In this document: in pieces, positions 46,453-54,999 of the stretch
Layout: every line of letters starts with the position of its first letter
How positions within the stretch are numbered: position 1 is the stretch's first letter
Assembly: GCA_947629515.1 (NCBI GenBank)
Contig: CANRDY010000004.1
Span: forward strand, 1 to 64,000
Length of the DNA stretch: 64,000 nt
DNA from: an uncultured Clostridia bacterium
GTDB lineage: Bacteria > Bacillota > Clostridia > Christensenellales > Borkfalkiaceae
Reading direction: 5' to 3'
Notes under the pieces: model-generated
Databases searched by the model: none
What the model saw: only the letters and a program-made list of their open reading frames with translations
What the model was told of the DNA's origin: nothing
Program-made: the position numbers and the translations under genes

Positions 46453-49014
46453 TCAAAACACGGGCGAATTGGAATGACCAGACGTGCGGTTGGGGAAAAG
46501 CTCTTTCAAACTATTAATGTCGTCGCAACAATTAACTACGTTTGAAACCTCTTTAAGTTGTGATTTTCCGAATAAAGTGCAGTCGATGAGCGAACCGACG
46601 GGCGAAACCGACACAAGATCGGCGCAATTGTACAGCTCGAACCGACAAAAATCGGAGGTTTTATATCTTACGAGCGGGAATTTTCTGCCGTTTTCGTCGG
46701 TAAGGCAATACACTCTTTTGCCGTCGCAGTCAAAACAGCGTTTTCCAAACGGGCAGTAAATAAGGTCCATAACCTTGATATTGCCTACAGACAGCGCAAA
46801 AGCGTTGGGTTTTGAAAGTTCTTTTTGCTCAAAAACAGTCAATTCTTTCGAAATTGCAAAGTACTCTGTCTGACATAAATCGATATCTACGACATTCGAA
46901 ATATTAAATCCGCACCCCGCAAAAAGGGGTTTTTGTATGCTCTCGCAGAACTTTACCGCCCAAATTCCGTCGCAATAAACGCCATGCGCCTCCCTTGCCG
47001 CCGCGGTTATTTTTTCGATATCCTTACCGCTCATAAACGGCGGAAGATACAAAAACAACTTTTTGGGGGCAATTTCCGCTGCTATTCTGCCCAAATCGGG
47101 AATTTCGCAATAGTTTTCGGGCTTAAAAATAATTATATCCGCGTCGGGAATTTCAGGCGATCGCCCGTCTGCGCCTGCTCTTGCCTTGTCCGAACCGACT
47201 TTCGCGGCGGAAAAACTTGCTCTTGCCTTGTCCGAACCGACTTGCGCGTCGAACAAACCCGCCTTTACTGCTTCGGCTGAACCGACCACTGTGACCGAAG
47301 AACCGACATTTTCCGAAAAATTACCGACATTTGCGGCTGATTCGCCCGCATGTTCAACGCCTTTTTCGGCGTTTTTGCGTTCGGTCGATACCCCAATTTT
47401 ATCATAAGGAAAACACGAAGAACTTAAAATTACTGCTTTTTTATGATTTGCGGCGGGTCGGTTTTGGGCTTCCGCTTGGTCGTTGGTTTGGCTTTGGCTT
47501 TGGTTTTTATTTTGCTTTTGGACTTGTTGTTTATTTTGAACTTGGGCTGGAATTTGGGGCAACTCAAAATCGCCCTCCGCCCGCTCGTTCTTGCTTTCGG
47601 TAATGTTGCGGTAAAAATCCCCGTAGGCTTGCCGCCGAACCGCGTTTAAGTTCGCCGAAGTCACAAACACTCCGTCCGTTATCACCTCGCCGAACTGCAC
47701 GTCAAACGGATATTTATCAGTCTTTTTGAAGCAATTTTGTATATCTTCTGCAGTAAGCGGGCGATTTTTCGCACTTTCGAGCGCATCGCCGCCCTTAAAA
47801 GTAAAGCCGTTTATTTCGATTTCGGCGGGTTTGCCTTGCAAAAAACGCGCCGAAACTTTAATTTTTAATTTCCGCTCAACGCTTAACAAGCGTGAATTTA
47901 CCGACGTGTCGGTCGTGATAAACAGCTTGTCGCCGTTCAGAAGCCGTGTTTTCGAGGTAACTTCCATTCCGCCCTTTGCGGTTTTGAAGAAGTCCGCCCC
48001 GTCAATTTCCTTTCCGCCTCTCAACACTTTAAAGCTGTCGCCGACTTGGCATTTTGTTGAAGTCAAGCACAAAAATTTGCCGTTTTCGACCTTGACCGTT
48101 CCGACAAACTCGCCTATATGCCCCTGCACTTTATACGAAATAAAGTCCTTTTCTTGCCCGAAAGCAAGCCCTTTTGTGTAATTTCCGCGGTTAAACGTAC
48201 GTTTCAAGTCGCTCAAACCGCTTCCTAAAACTTCCGCCGCCGCGCCGTCCAAAATATCGCGGTAGTATTTGACAGAAGCCGCAACATACTCCGCTCGCCG
48301 CATGCGCCCCTCGATCTTAAACGACGAAACGCCCGCCTCGGCAAATTTTTTTATGTCCTCGCCCACCGAAAGATCTGAGAGCGAAATTCTGTACGCCTCT
48401 TCCCCGAACCCGTTGCGGTCGATAGAGTAACGCTTTCTGCACGGCTGTTTGCATCTGCCGCGGTTGCCGCTGTTGCCGCCCGCAAACGACGAAAGATAGC
48501 ATTGTCCCGAAAGGCAAGTGCACAGCGCGCCTTGCACAAAAACCTCGGTTTCGATGATTTTTGCAATGGTTTTTATGTCCTCAAACGCCGTCTCGCGCGC
48601 AAGAATGACCCGTTCAAACCCATATTCACGCGCCAACAACGCGCCGTAAACATTGCAAACGCCCGCCTGCGTCGAAAGATGCAGTTTTATCTGCGGGAAC
48701 CGTGATTTTACGAACTTGCCCAAAAACACGTCTGAAAGAATAATTGCGTCCGCTCCGCCATTCCACGCCCTTTTGAGCGAGCAAAGAAAACCATCAAGTT
48801 CGCTGTTTTTAATGAGCGTATTCATGGCGACGTACACTTTTACGCCGAACGCATGGGCATAGCGGACTATTTCATTAAAAGACTGCTCGTCAAAGTTCTC
48901 GGCAGAACTCCTTGCCGAAAATTGCGAAAGTCCCAAATAAATCGCGTCCGCGCCCGAATTTATAGCCGCAAGCGCGCTGTTTTTGCCGCCCGCAGGGGCT
49001 AATATTTCACACAT
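46453..49014 (-). CDS. U32 family peptidase (RlhA/YdcP-like) with internal low-complexity insertion
   Basis: MCEILAPAGGKNSALAAINSGADAIYLGLSQFSARSSAENF; QGALCTCLSGQCYLSSFAGGNSGNRGRCKQPCRKRY; FKIEGRMRRAEYVA. Confidence 0.92.
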   Translation of the reverse strand: MCEILAPAGGKNSALAAINSGADAIYLGLSQFSARSSAENFDEQSFNEIVRYAHAFGVKVYVAMNTLIKNSELDGFLCSLKRAWNGGADAIILSDVFLGKFVKSRFPQIKLHLSTQAGVCNVYGALLAREYGFERVILARETAFEDIKTIAKIIETEVFVQGALCTCLSGQCYLSSFAGGNSGNRGRCKQPCRKRYSIDRNGFGEEAYRISLSDLSVGEDIKKFAEAGVSSFKIEGRMRRAEYVAASVKYYRDILDGAAAEVLGSGLSDLKRTFNRGNYTKGLAFGQEKDFISYKVQGHIGEFVGTVKVENGKFLCLTSTKCQVGDSFKVLRGGKEIDGADFFKTAKGGMEVTSKTRLLNGDKLFITTDTSVNSRLLSVERKLKIKVSARFLQGKPAEIEINGFTFKGGDALESAKNRPLTAEDIQNCFKKTDKYPFDVQFGEVITDGVFVTSANLNAVRRQAYGDFYRNITESKNERAEGDFELPQIPAQVQNKQQVQKQNKNQSQSQTNDQAEAQNRPAANHKKAVILSSSCFPYDKIGVSTERKNAEKGVEHAGESAANVGNFSENVGSSVTVVGSAEAVKAGLFDAQVGSDKARASFSAAKVGSDKARAGADGRSPEIPDADIIIFKPENYCEIPDLGRIAAEIAPKKLFLYLPPFMSGKDIEKITAAAREAHGVYCDGIWAVKFCESIQKPLFAGCGFNISNVVDIDLCQTEYFAISKELTVFEQKELSKPNAFALSVGNIKVMDLIYCPFGKRCFDCDGKRVYCLTDENGRKFPLVRYKTSDFCRFELYNCADLVSVSPVGSLIDCTLFGKSQLKEVSNVVNCCDDINSLKELFPNRTSGHSNSPVF
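47176..47243. repeat. 26-bp exact direct repeat, 42-bp period, within U32 peptidase insertion
   Basis: TGCTCTTGCCTTGTCCGAACCGACTT at 47176 and 47218. Confidence 0.9.
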
Positions 49015-49018
49015 AGTA

Positions 49019-49840
49019 CTATGCAAACCCGTATTTTTCTATTATTTCTGCAACTGCGCCCTCGTTATTCGTCACCGAAACAAGGTCAGCACTTCTTTTT
49101 AATTCTTCGTCGGCATTGCCAGTCGCAACTCCAACCGCCGCCGCTTCTACCATTGAAAGGTCGTTTAAGTTGTCGCCTATCGCAACTGTCTTGCTCATCG
49201 GTATGTTGTAGTGCGCGGCAAGGTATTTGAGTGCTTCGCCCTTTGTGTCGCCGAGGGGCGACACTTCAACCAACACTTTCGCACTGCAAGTTACGTCGAA
49301 CCTCTCCCCCACCTTTTCTTTTAAGAAGCGATAAAGCCAATCTCTGTCTTCGGGGGAAATAAGGCTTGCGATTTTTTGACATTTGAGTTTATTTTTGCGG
49401 ATATGTTCCGAAATGGGCTTAACGCTCACCGCGTCAATTCCGACTATCCTTTCGTATTGCCGCAAATAAATGTTGTCTTTGGGAATGTCGGTGAACAGCG
49501 TATCGCCGCAATAGGCGTTGACAAACTGCCCCGTTCCCTCAATAAGTTCGCAAATTTCTGCGGCTTCTTCCCATAAAAAACCGCCGTCTTTTATGAGTTC
49601 TCCGCTCTCGATATCGCTGATCTGCGTGCCCTGATAGGCAATAACAAGCCCTTTTAAGCCCAAACTCCGCACTCTCGGCAAAATCGAAGCCGTCATTCTG
49701 CCCGTGCAAACGGCAAATATCCCGCCCGCGGCAACATATTCTTCAATTGCTTTTTTGACTTTTTGGGGAACGCGTTGGTTGTCGTCGATGAGCGTTCCGT
49801 CAAAGTCGGAAACGATCAGCCCGTAATTGATTTTTCTCAT
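49019..49840 (-). CDS. HAD superfamily (Cof-type) hydrolase
   Basis: MRKINYGLIVSDFDGTLIDDNQRVP; GDTKGEALKYLAAHYNIPMSKTVAIGDNLNDLSMVEAAAVGVATGNAD. Confidence 0.93.
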   Translation of the reverse strand: MRKINYGLIVSDFDGTLIDDNQRVPQKVKKAIEEYVAAGGIFAVCTGRMTASILPRVRSLGLKGLVIAYQGTQISDIESGELIKDGGFLWEEAAEICELIEGTGQFVNAYCGDTLFTDIPKDNIYLRQYERIVGIDAVSVKPISEHIRKNKLKCQKIASLISPEDRDWLYRFLKEKVGERFDVTCSAKVLVEVSPLGDTKGEALKYLAAHYNIPMSKTVAIGDNLNDLSMVEAAAVGVATGNADEELKRSADLVSVTNNEGAVAEIIEKYGFA

Positions 49841-51648
49841 AAATTTTCTTCGAGGTACGTCTTTATCTTCTTTGCAAGCGCGGGGCTGATGCCCTCGCAC
49901 TCCGCAAGCTCCTCTTCCGAAGCCTTCAAAATGCGTTCAAGCGTGCCGAACTTCTCTAACAGCGCAAGCCTTTTCACCTTGCCAATTCCGTCGATTTCGG
50001 TCAAAACCGAGCTTAAATTGCGTTTTGAGTGGATATTTCTGAAATAAGTTATGGCAAAGCGGTGGGCTTCGTCGCGGATCCTCTGCAACATTTTCAAGGC
50101 ATAATCGCGGTGCGGAATTTTAACGCTCTCGTCGAAGTTCAGCGTGAATACCTCTTCCTCGCGTTTGGCAAGCGAAATGAGTTCGATGTCGCTCACGCCC
50201 ATTTTGTCAAAAATCTCCTTTACCGACGAAAGCTGTCCCTTGCCGCCGTCGATTATAATGAGGTCGGGTTTGGGGAACTTGTCCTCTTCGTCCGTGCAGA
50301 GCTTCGCAAGCCTGCGCGTAAGCACTTCCTGCAACGAGGCAAAGTCGTTCGCCCCCTCAACGGTTCTTATTTTGAACCGTCGGTAGCTGTTTCTGTCCGC
50401 CTCGCCGTCGGTAAACACGACCATCGATCCTACCTTGTCCACGCCGCTTATGTTCGAAATATCATAGCACTCCATTCGGCGGGGGTAGCGTTTAAGTCCG
50501 AGAATACTTTGCAAACGCTTGCACGCGTTTACAGTCATATCGTCCTTGTGCTTGATTTTGTCGACAGATTTTTCGAGGAACTCCGCGGCGTTCTTTTTAG
50601 CCATTTGCAAAAGTTTGAACTTGTCGCCCTGCTTTGCAAGCGTAATTTCAACGTTTTTGCCGACTTTTTCTTTGAAATAGCTCTCCAAAAGTTCCTTTTC
50701 GCAGAAGTCCTCAACAATAATTTCGGCGGGTGCTTCGTGCCGCGAATAGTATTGAGTTATAAAAGCCGTCAACGCTTCGCCGTCGGAGAAGTTCGCCTCG
50801 TCCAAGGCAAAACTGCTTCCGCCCTGCATTATGCCCTTTCGGGTAATCAAAACGTTCACCGCAGAATACAAGTTGTTCGTTGCATAGGCGATAATATCGG
50901 CGTCGATTGCCTTGTTGAGCGAAGTTATCCGCTTTGCCTCGAGCTTGTCGAGCATTTCCAGCTTGCGCTTGTAGTCGAGCGCAAGCTCAAAATTTTCGCT
51001 CTCGGAAGCCGCATACATCTTTGAAGTTAAAAGCTCCTGCGCCTCTTTTAAGTTACCCTCCAAAAAGCCTATCGCCTTTTTTATCTGTTCGGCGTATTCC
51101 TCTTTGGTAACCTTCCCCGCACATGGCGCAGTGCACCTGCCTATGTGGAAATTAAGGCACTCGCGCTTGGGCTTCGACGTAATCGAAGTGTGGCACAGCC
51201 GAACGCAAAAAGTCAGTTGCAGAGTGTTGAGAATGTCGTTGCAGTTTATGCCGCCCATAAACGGACCGAAATATTTGCACCCGTCCTTCTTGATTTTGCG
51301 GGTCAGATAAAAATTTGGAAACTCCTCTCTGAGGTCGACCTTGATATAGGGATAAGTTTTGTCGTCCTTCAAAAGAATGTTGTACTTGGGCTTGTACTTT
51401 TTGATAAGGTTATTTTCAAGCGCAAGGGCGTCAATTTCGGAATCGGTGATAATATAGTTGAAATCGGCTATGTTTTCCACCATTCGCATAACCTTTTCGG
51501 GCTTTGGCGAATTATGGAAATATTGGCGAACCCTGTTTTTGAGAACGCGAGCCTTGCCCACGTATATAACGTTGGAATACGCGTCGAGCATTATATAAAC
51601 GCCCGGGCTATCGGGCAAAAGTTTGAGTTTTTCACTTATAACGTCCAT
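49837..51648 (-). CDS. uvrC: UvrABC system protein C
   Basis: KLKLLPDSPGVYIMLDAYSNVIYVGKARVLKNRVRQYF (GIY-YIG); IIIDGGKGQLSSVKEI; C-terminal HhH. Confidence 0.96.
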   Translation of the reverse strand: MDVISEKLKLLPDSPGVYIMLDAYSNVIYVGKARVLKNRVRQYFHNSPKPEKVMRMVENIADFNYIITDSEIDALALENNLIKKYKPKYNILLKDDKTYPYIKVDLREEFPNFYLTRKIKKDGCKYFGPFMGGINCNDILNTLQLTFCVRLCHTSITSKPKRECLNFHIGRCTAPCAGKVTKEEYAEQIKKAIGFLEGNLKEAQELLTSKMYAASESENFELALDYKRKLEMLDKLEAKRITSLNKAIDADIIAYATNNLYSAVNVLITRKGIMQGGSSFALDEANFSDGEALTAFITQYYSRHEAPAEIIVEDFCEKELLESYFKEKVGKNVEITLAKQGDKFKLLQMAKKNAAEFLEKSVDKIKHKDDMTVNACKRLQSILGLKRYPRRMECYDISNISGVDKVGSMVVFTDGEADRNSYRRFKIRTVEGANDFASLQEVLTRRLAKLCTDEEDKFPKPDLIIIDGGKGQLSSVKEIFDKMGVSDIELISLAKREEEVFTLNFDESVKIPHRDYALKMLQRIRDEAHRFAITYFRNIHSKRNLSSVLTEIDGIGKVKRLALLEKFGTLERILKASEEELAECEGISPALAKKIKTYLEENL

Positions 51649-51724
51649 AAAAACCTATTTTATATTATAGCACGCTCTTATTCGTTTTGCAACGGTTATG
51701 GACAATTTTGCACGGCAAGCGTAA

Positions 51725-51760
51725 AAAAAGAGCCGACCGCACAGGTCAACTCTTCTTGAA
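51725..51760 (-). terminator. Terminator after pectate-lyase-like lipoprotein gene
   Basis: AGAGTTGACC-TGTGC-GGTCGGCTCT + T7 on reverse strand (two G-U pairs). Confidence 0.75.
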
Positions 51761-51788
51761 TTTTGCGATAAACAGGTTTTTGGGAACC

Positions 51789-54386
51789 TTAATTTTTGTG
51801 AACGCCCGCAATCTGCGGTATCTTATCCTTTACTTGGGCGGGGGCAAGCATTTCGGTCACGTTTGATTTTGCGCCGTCATAATAGAACTTGCTTGTATCC
51901 GTGTCGAAATTCTGCCCGAACTGGCAATTGCCGTTATTTATGTTATTATAAGTTACAGCGTTTAGCGCCTCTGTTCTGCCGGATACAACTTTGATAAAGC
52001 CTGCCGTAACAGCCCATTGTTGGGTAATTTTGAAATTCGACGCAGTTAATGCGCTTCCGTTCCACATGCAGTTATAAAGTTTTGCATATCCGAGTTTTTT
52101 GCTGCTTGAAAACTCGGTCTCTTTATAAGTATCTATAATATTCGCCCCATGAGCCGTGGTATCGAAGTAGCAGTTCTCAACGAACACAAACGCGGTGGCG
52201 CGAACGGAAATGAAGTAACTTGTTTGACCGCCCGCCTTATAATAGTTGTTGTACATGTGCATATTAGCCTGTCTGCCGAGCGGCAACCTGCTCCATGCCA
52301 AATCATAGTAATTATGGTGGAAAGTAATATTTGCGGTTTTATTACTATCGTTACCGCCTACAAGCCCCGTCTTGTGGTTGTTATAGTAGTGATTGTACGA
52401 AACGGTTACATAGGAACAACGTTTAAAGTCGGTTGAACCGTCGCCGTCGTGCTTATCCTGCTCGGCTGAAACATCCCAATAGTTCATTCCCTCGAGGAAG
52501 GTATTATGGTGAAGCCAAATTCTCTTAGAATCAAACTCATCTGCACTGTTTTTATCCGAACTGCCCTCAAAACTGCAAGCGTCCTCGGTGTAATCATCGA
52601 AAGTAAGATTGCGCACTTCAATGGAGTTACTGTTTTTCCATGTAAAGCCCCATTGGAAAAGCCCCGCTTCGGTCCCTATGCCCTCTACCGTCACGCTCTT
52701 CGCACCATCAATATCGCACATATTCCAATAAGAATCCCATTCGTTTCCGCTAAGCGACATTCTGCTTGTAAGACCTTCAAGCAAGGTATATTCGTCCTGC
52801 AAGTCATTATATCCTTTGGTTGTGATATCACTTTGGTTTAATTTACTTGAACTTGTGGGGATTTGCTTGCCATTCTTATCTACAATTTGATCTGCCGTTA
52901 AATTATATTTATTATTATCACCAGGTTTATACTTCTCCTTATAATCAATACCCTTTTTCCATGTCTTTGTGGTTATTGTATCGAGTATACGGACAATAAC
53001 GGGTGTGCTGTCGCTCTTGGCGTTCTGCAAAATGGACACAAGCCCCGTATACGTTTTACTGCCGATTTTTGCCGTAACCGTGTTCTTTGTTGCGTCGGTA
53101 ACGTAAATTATCACAGCGTTCGACTTGGGCGTGCCGTCCGCATTATAACCCCCAACTCCCGCGCTTGCCTTAAAATGCGCGTAACCCGAGCGATCGTACG
53201 CCGTAACCGCAACGTTTGTTTCGGTAGCCGACTTCGAGCCTGCGGTCACCTTAATATCGTAGCTTCCCGCCTTTATGCCGACTATGTCGGCGCGTATCTC
53301 GCCCAACTTATTTTTTCTTATCAACTGCGAGTCTATCGCCGTCCACGCCGCCGCGCCGCCCGAAGTTCTGTATTCAACCTTATAGCCGTTGTCGGCAACT
53401 CCGCTCACGGGGTCGAGCAAAACGTACGCGCCCTCTTCATAGCCGCCGAATTGCTTTATCGTAAGGTCGTTTACCGCAACCGCGTTCCACTTGGCGTAAT
53501 AGGTCTTGTCGCCCGTAGCCGTTGCGGGAATTTTAACGACGGCTGATCCGCTGAAATTGCTCTGTTCGAACCACCCGCCGAAGTCGGAATCAGGCTTTGT
53601 GGGAATGGGTAACGTAAGTCCGACGCCCTTTGTGTATTTGGTGGGATAGCCCGCGGGCAAAGTTCCCCCGTTCAAAACATAGTCGATATCATAGGTCGTC
53701 TGCGTGGGTTCGCCGCTCTGCACGAAATCCCACTTGGCGTAATAGGTCTTGTCGCCCGTCGCCGTTGCGGGAATTGTAACGACGGCTGAACCGCTGAAAT
53801 TGCTCTGTTCGAACCACCCGCCGAAGTCGAAGTTGGTCTTTGTGGGAATGGGTAATGTCAGCTCGACGCCCTTTGTGTATTTTGTGGGATAGCCGGCGGG
53901 CAAAGTTCCCTCGTTCAAAACATAGGTGATATTATAGGTTTGGGTCTGCTCGCCGCCGCCAGAAGGGGGATTTTGTTCCCCGCCGCCCGAGGGAGGGTTC
54001 TGCTCCTCTCCGCCCGAAGGAGGATTTGTAGTCGAAGTCTCTTCCCACTTCGCCCAGAATTCCTTGTCGCTTTTTGTTTGCGACGAACTTATTTCGTCAT
54101 AGGAATAGCCCGTAAAACCTGCATTTTCATACCACCCGCGGAAAACATTTTCGGACTTCGTGGGTTTGGGAAGTTCATAGGTTTTGCCCTCTTCGAACTT
54201 GCGCGTAACAACATCGGTCGAGGTTTCGCCCGCGATCGTTCCGCCGTTAAGGTGCAAAGTTAATGTGTGCTCAACTTTTTGATTTTCCGAATTGTTGCCG
54301 TCTTTATTGACAACGGGCGCGCACGCAATAGATCCCGCCATCGTTATTGCAAGCAGAACCGCAAGCGCGATCTTAAAAAATTTCAC
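51789..54386 (-). CDS. Secreted lipoprotein with InlB B-type repeats and a C-terminal pectate-lyase-like right-handed beta-helix domain; GTG start
   Basis: Reverse strand ATAGGAGTCTGACC-GTG; VKFFKIALAVLLAITMAGSIACAP lipobox; three repeats ending in ...AKW; NSIEVRNLTFDDYTEDACSFEGSSD, IWLHHNTFLEG, DGDGSTDFKRCSYVTVSYNHYYNNHKTGLVGG. Confidence 0.85.
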   Translation of the reverse strand: MKFFKIALAVLLAITMAGSIACAPVVNKDGNNSENQKVEHTLTLHLNGGTIAGETSTDVVTRKFEEGKTYELPKPTKSENVFRGWYENAGFTGYSYDEISSSQTKSDKEFWAKWEETSTTNPPSGGEEQNPPSGGGEQNPPSGGGEQTQTYNITYVLNEGTLPAGYPTKYTKGVELTLPIPTKTNFDFGGWFEQSNFSGSAVVTIPATATGDKTYYAKWDFVQSGEPTQTTYDIDYVLNGGTLPAGYPTKYTKGVGLTLPIPTKPDSDFGGWFEQSNFSGSAVVKIPATATGDKTYYAKWNAVAVNDLTIKQFGGYEEGAYVLLDPVSGVADNGYKVEYRTSGGAAAWTAIDSQLIRKNKLGEIRADIVGIKAGSYDIKVTAGSKSATETNVAVTAYDRSGYAHFKASAGVGGYNADGTPKSNAVIIYVTDATKNTVTAKIGSKTYTGLVSILQNAKSDSTPVIVRILDTITTKTWKKGIDYKEKYKPGDNNKYNLTADQIVDKNGKQIPTSSSKLNQSDITTKGYNDLQDEYTLLEGLTSRMSLSGNEWDSYWNMCDIDGAKSVTVEGIGTEAGLFQWGFTWKNSNSIEVRNLTFDDYTEDACSFEGSSDKNSADEFDSKRIWLHHNTFLEGMNYWDVSAEQDKHDGDGSTDFKRCSYVTVSYNHYYNNHKTGLVGGNDSNKTANITFHHNYYDLAWSRLPLGRQANMHMYNNYYKAGGQTSYFISVRATAFVFVENCYFDTTAHGANIIDTYKETEFSSSKKLGYAKLYNCMWNGSALTASNFKITQQWAVTAGFIKVVSGRTEALNAVTYNNINNGNCQFGQNFDTDTSKFYYDGAKSNVTEMLAPAQVKDKIPQIAGVHKN
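53488..53950. repeat. Two near-identical 243-bp coding repeats (InlB B-type units)
   Basis: CACTTGGCGTAATAGGTCTTGTCGCCCGT(A/C)GCCGTTGCGGG... begins at 53488 and 53731. Confidence 0.85.
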
Positions 54387-54570
54387 GGTCAGACTCCTAT
54401 CATATATTCTATAATATTTTAACACAAAATTTTAATATATGCAATAGTTTTTAAGATTTTTGATACGGAAAAACCGAAGCCGCTACCCCGCGCCGCCTCG
54501 GTTTTATATCCGACATTATTGAGTTTTTCGTGCAAAATTTACATTCGGCAGACCAAAGAAAAAAAACAGA

Positions 54571-54909
54571 CTAACAGCCCAAGAACTCCACGCCTTTTAA
54601 CATAACGTCGTTCACGGTCTCGTTCACCAAAGAGTAAAAAATTATCTTGCCGTGACGTTCGCACTTTACAATACCGAGGTTTTTCAAAAGCCTCAGCTGG
54701 TGCGAAACGGTCGTTTGATTTATATCGAGAACCCTCGAAATATCGGTTACGCACATTTCCGATATAGCCAACGCAGACAACATTCTCACGCGCGTGGGGT
54801 CGGCAAAAATCGAAAAAAAGCAAACTATGCTGTCGAGCACGTCGCCGTCGGGCACATACTCGCGCACCAAATCCTTAGTACGTCTGTCTAAAAGCATCGT
54901 ATCCTGCAT
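54571..54909 (-). CDS. ArsR-family winged-helix transcriptional regulator
   Basis: FADPTRVRMLSALAISEMCVTDISRVLDINQTTVSHQLRLLKNLGIVKCERHGKIIFYSL. Confidence 0.92.
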   Translation of the reverse strand: MQDTMLLDRRTKDLVREYVPDGDVLDSIVCFFSIFADPTRVRMLSALAISEMCVTDISRVLDINQTTVSHQLRLLKNLGIVKCERHGKIIFYSLVNETVNDVMLKGVEFLGC

Positions 54910-54999
54910 AGGTTACCTCCGCTTTTAATTATAATGCCCCGTATGCTGATATGTCAAAGCGTAATAAGCGCGTATTTTGTCACAAAACCCTTTTGTTTG

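Noticed and set aside
50029-51024. 331-aa + strand ORF opposite uvrC
   Set aside because: Antisense shadow of uvrC
53488-53950. Regular repeats as possible CRISPR
   Set aside because: 243-bp period, coding, translate to InlB-type repeats; no spacers or cas genes
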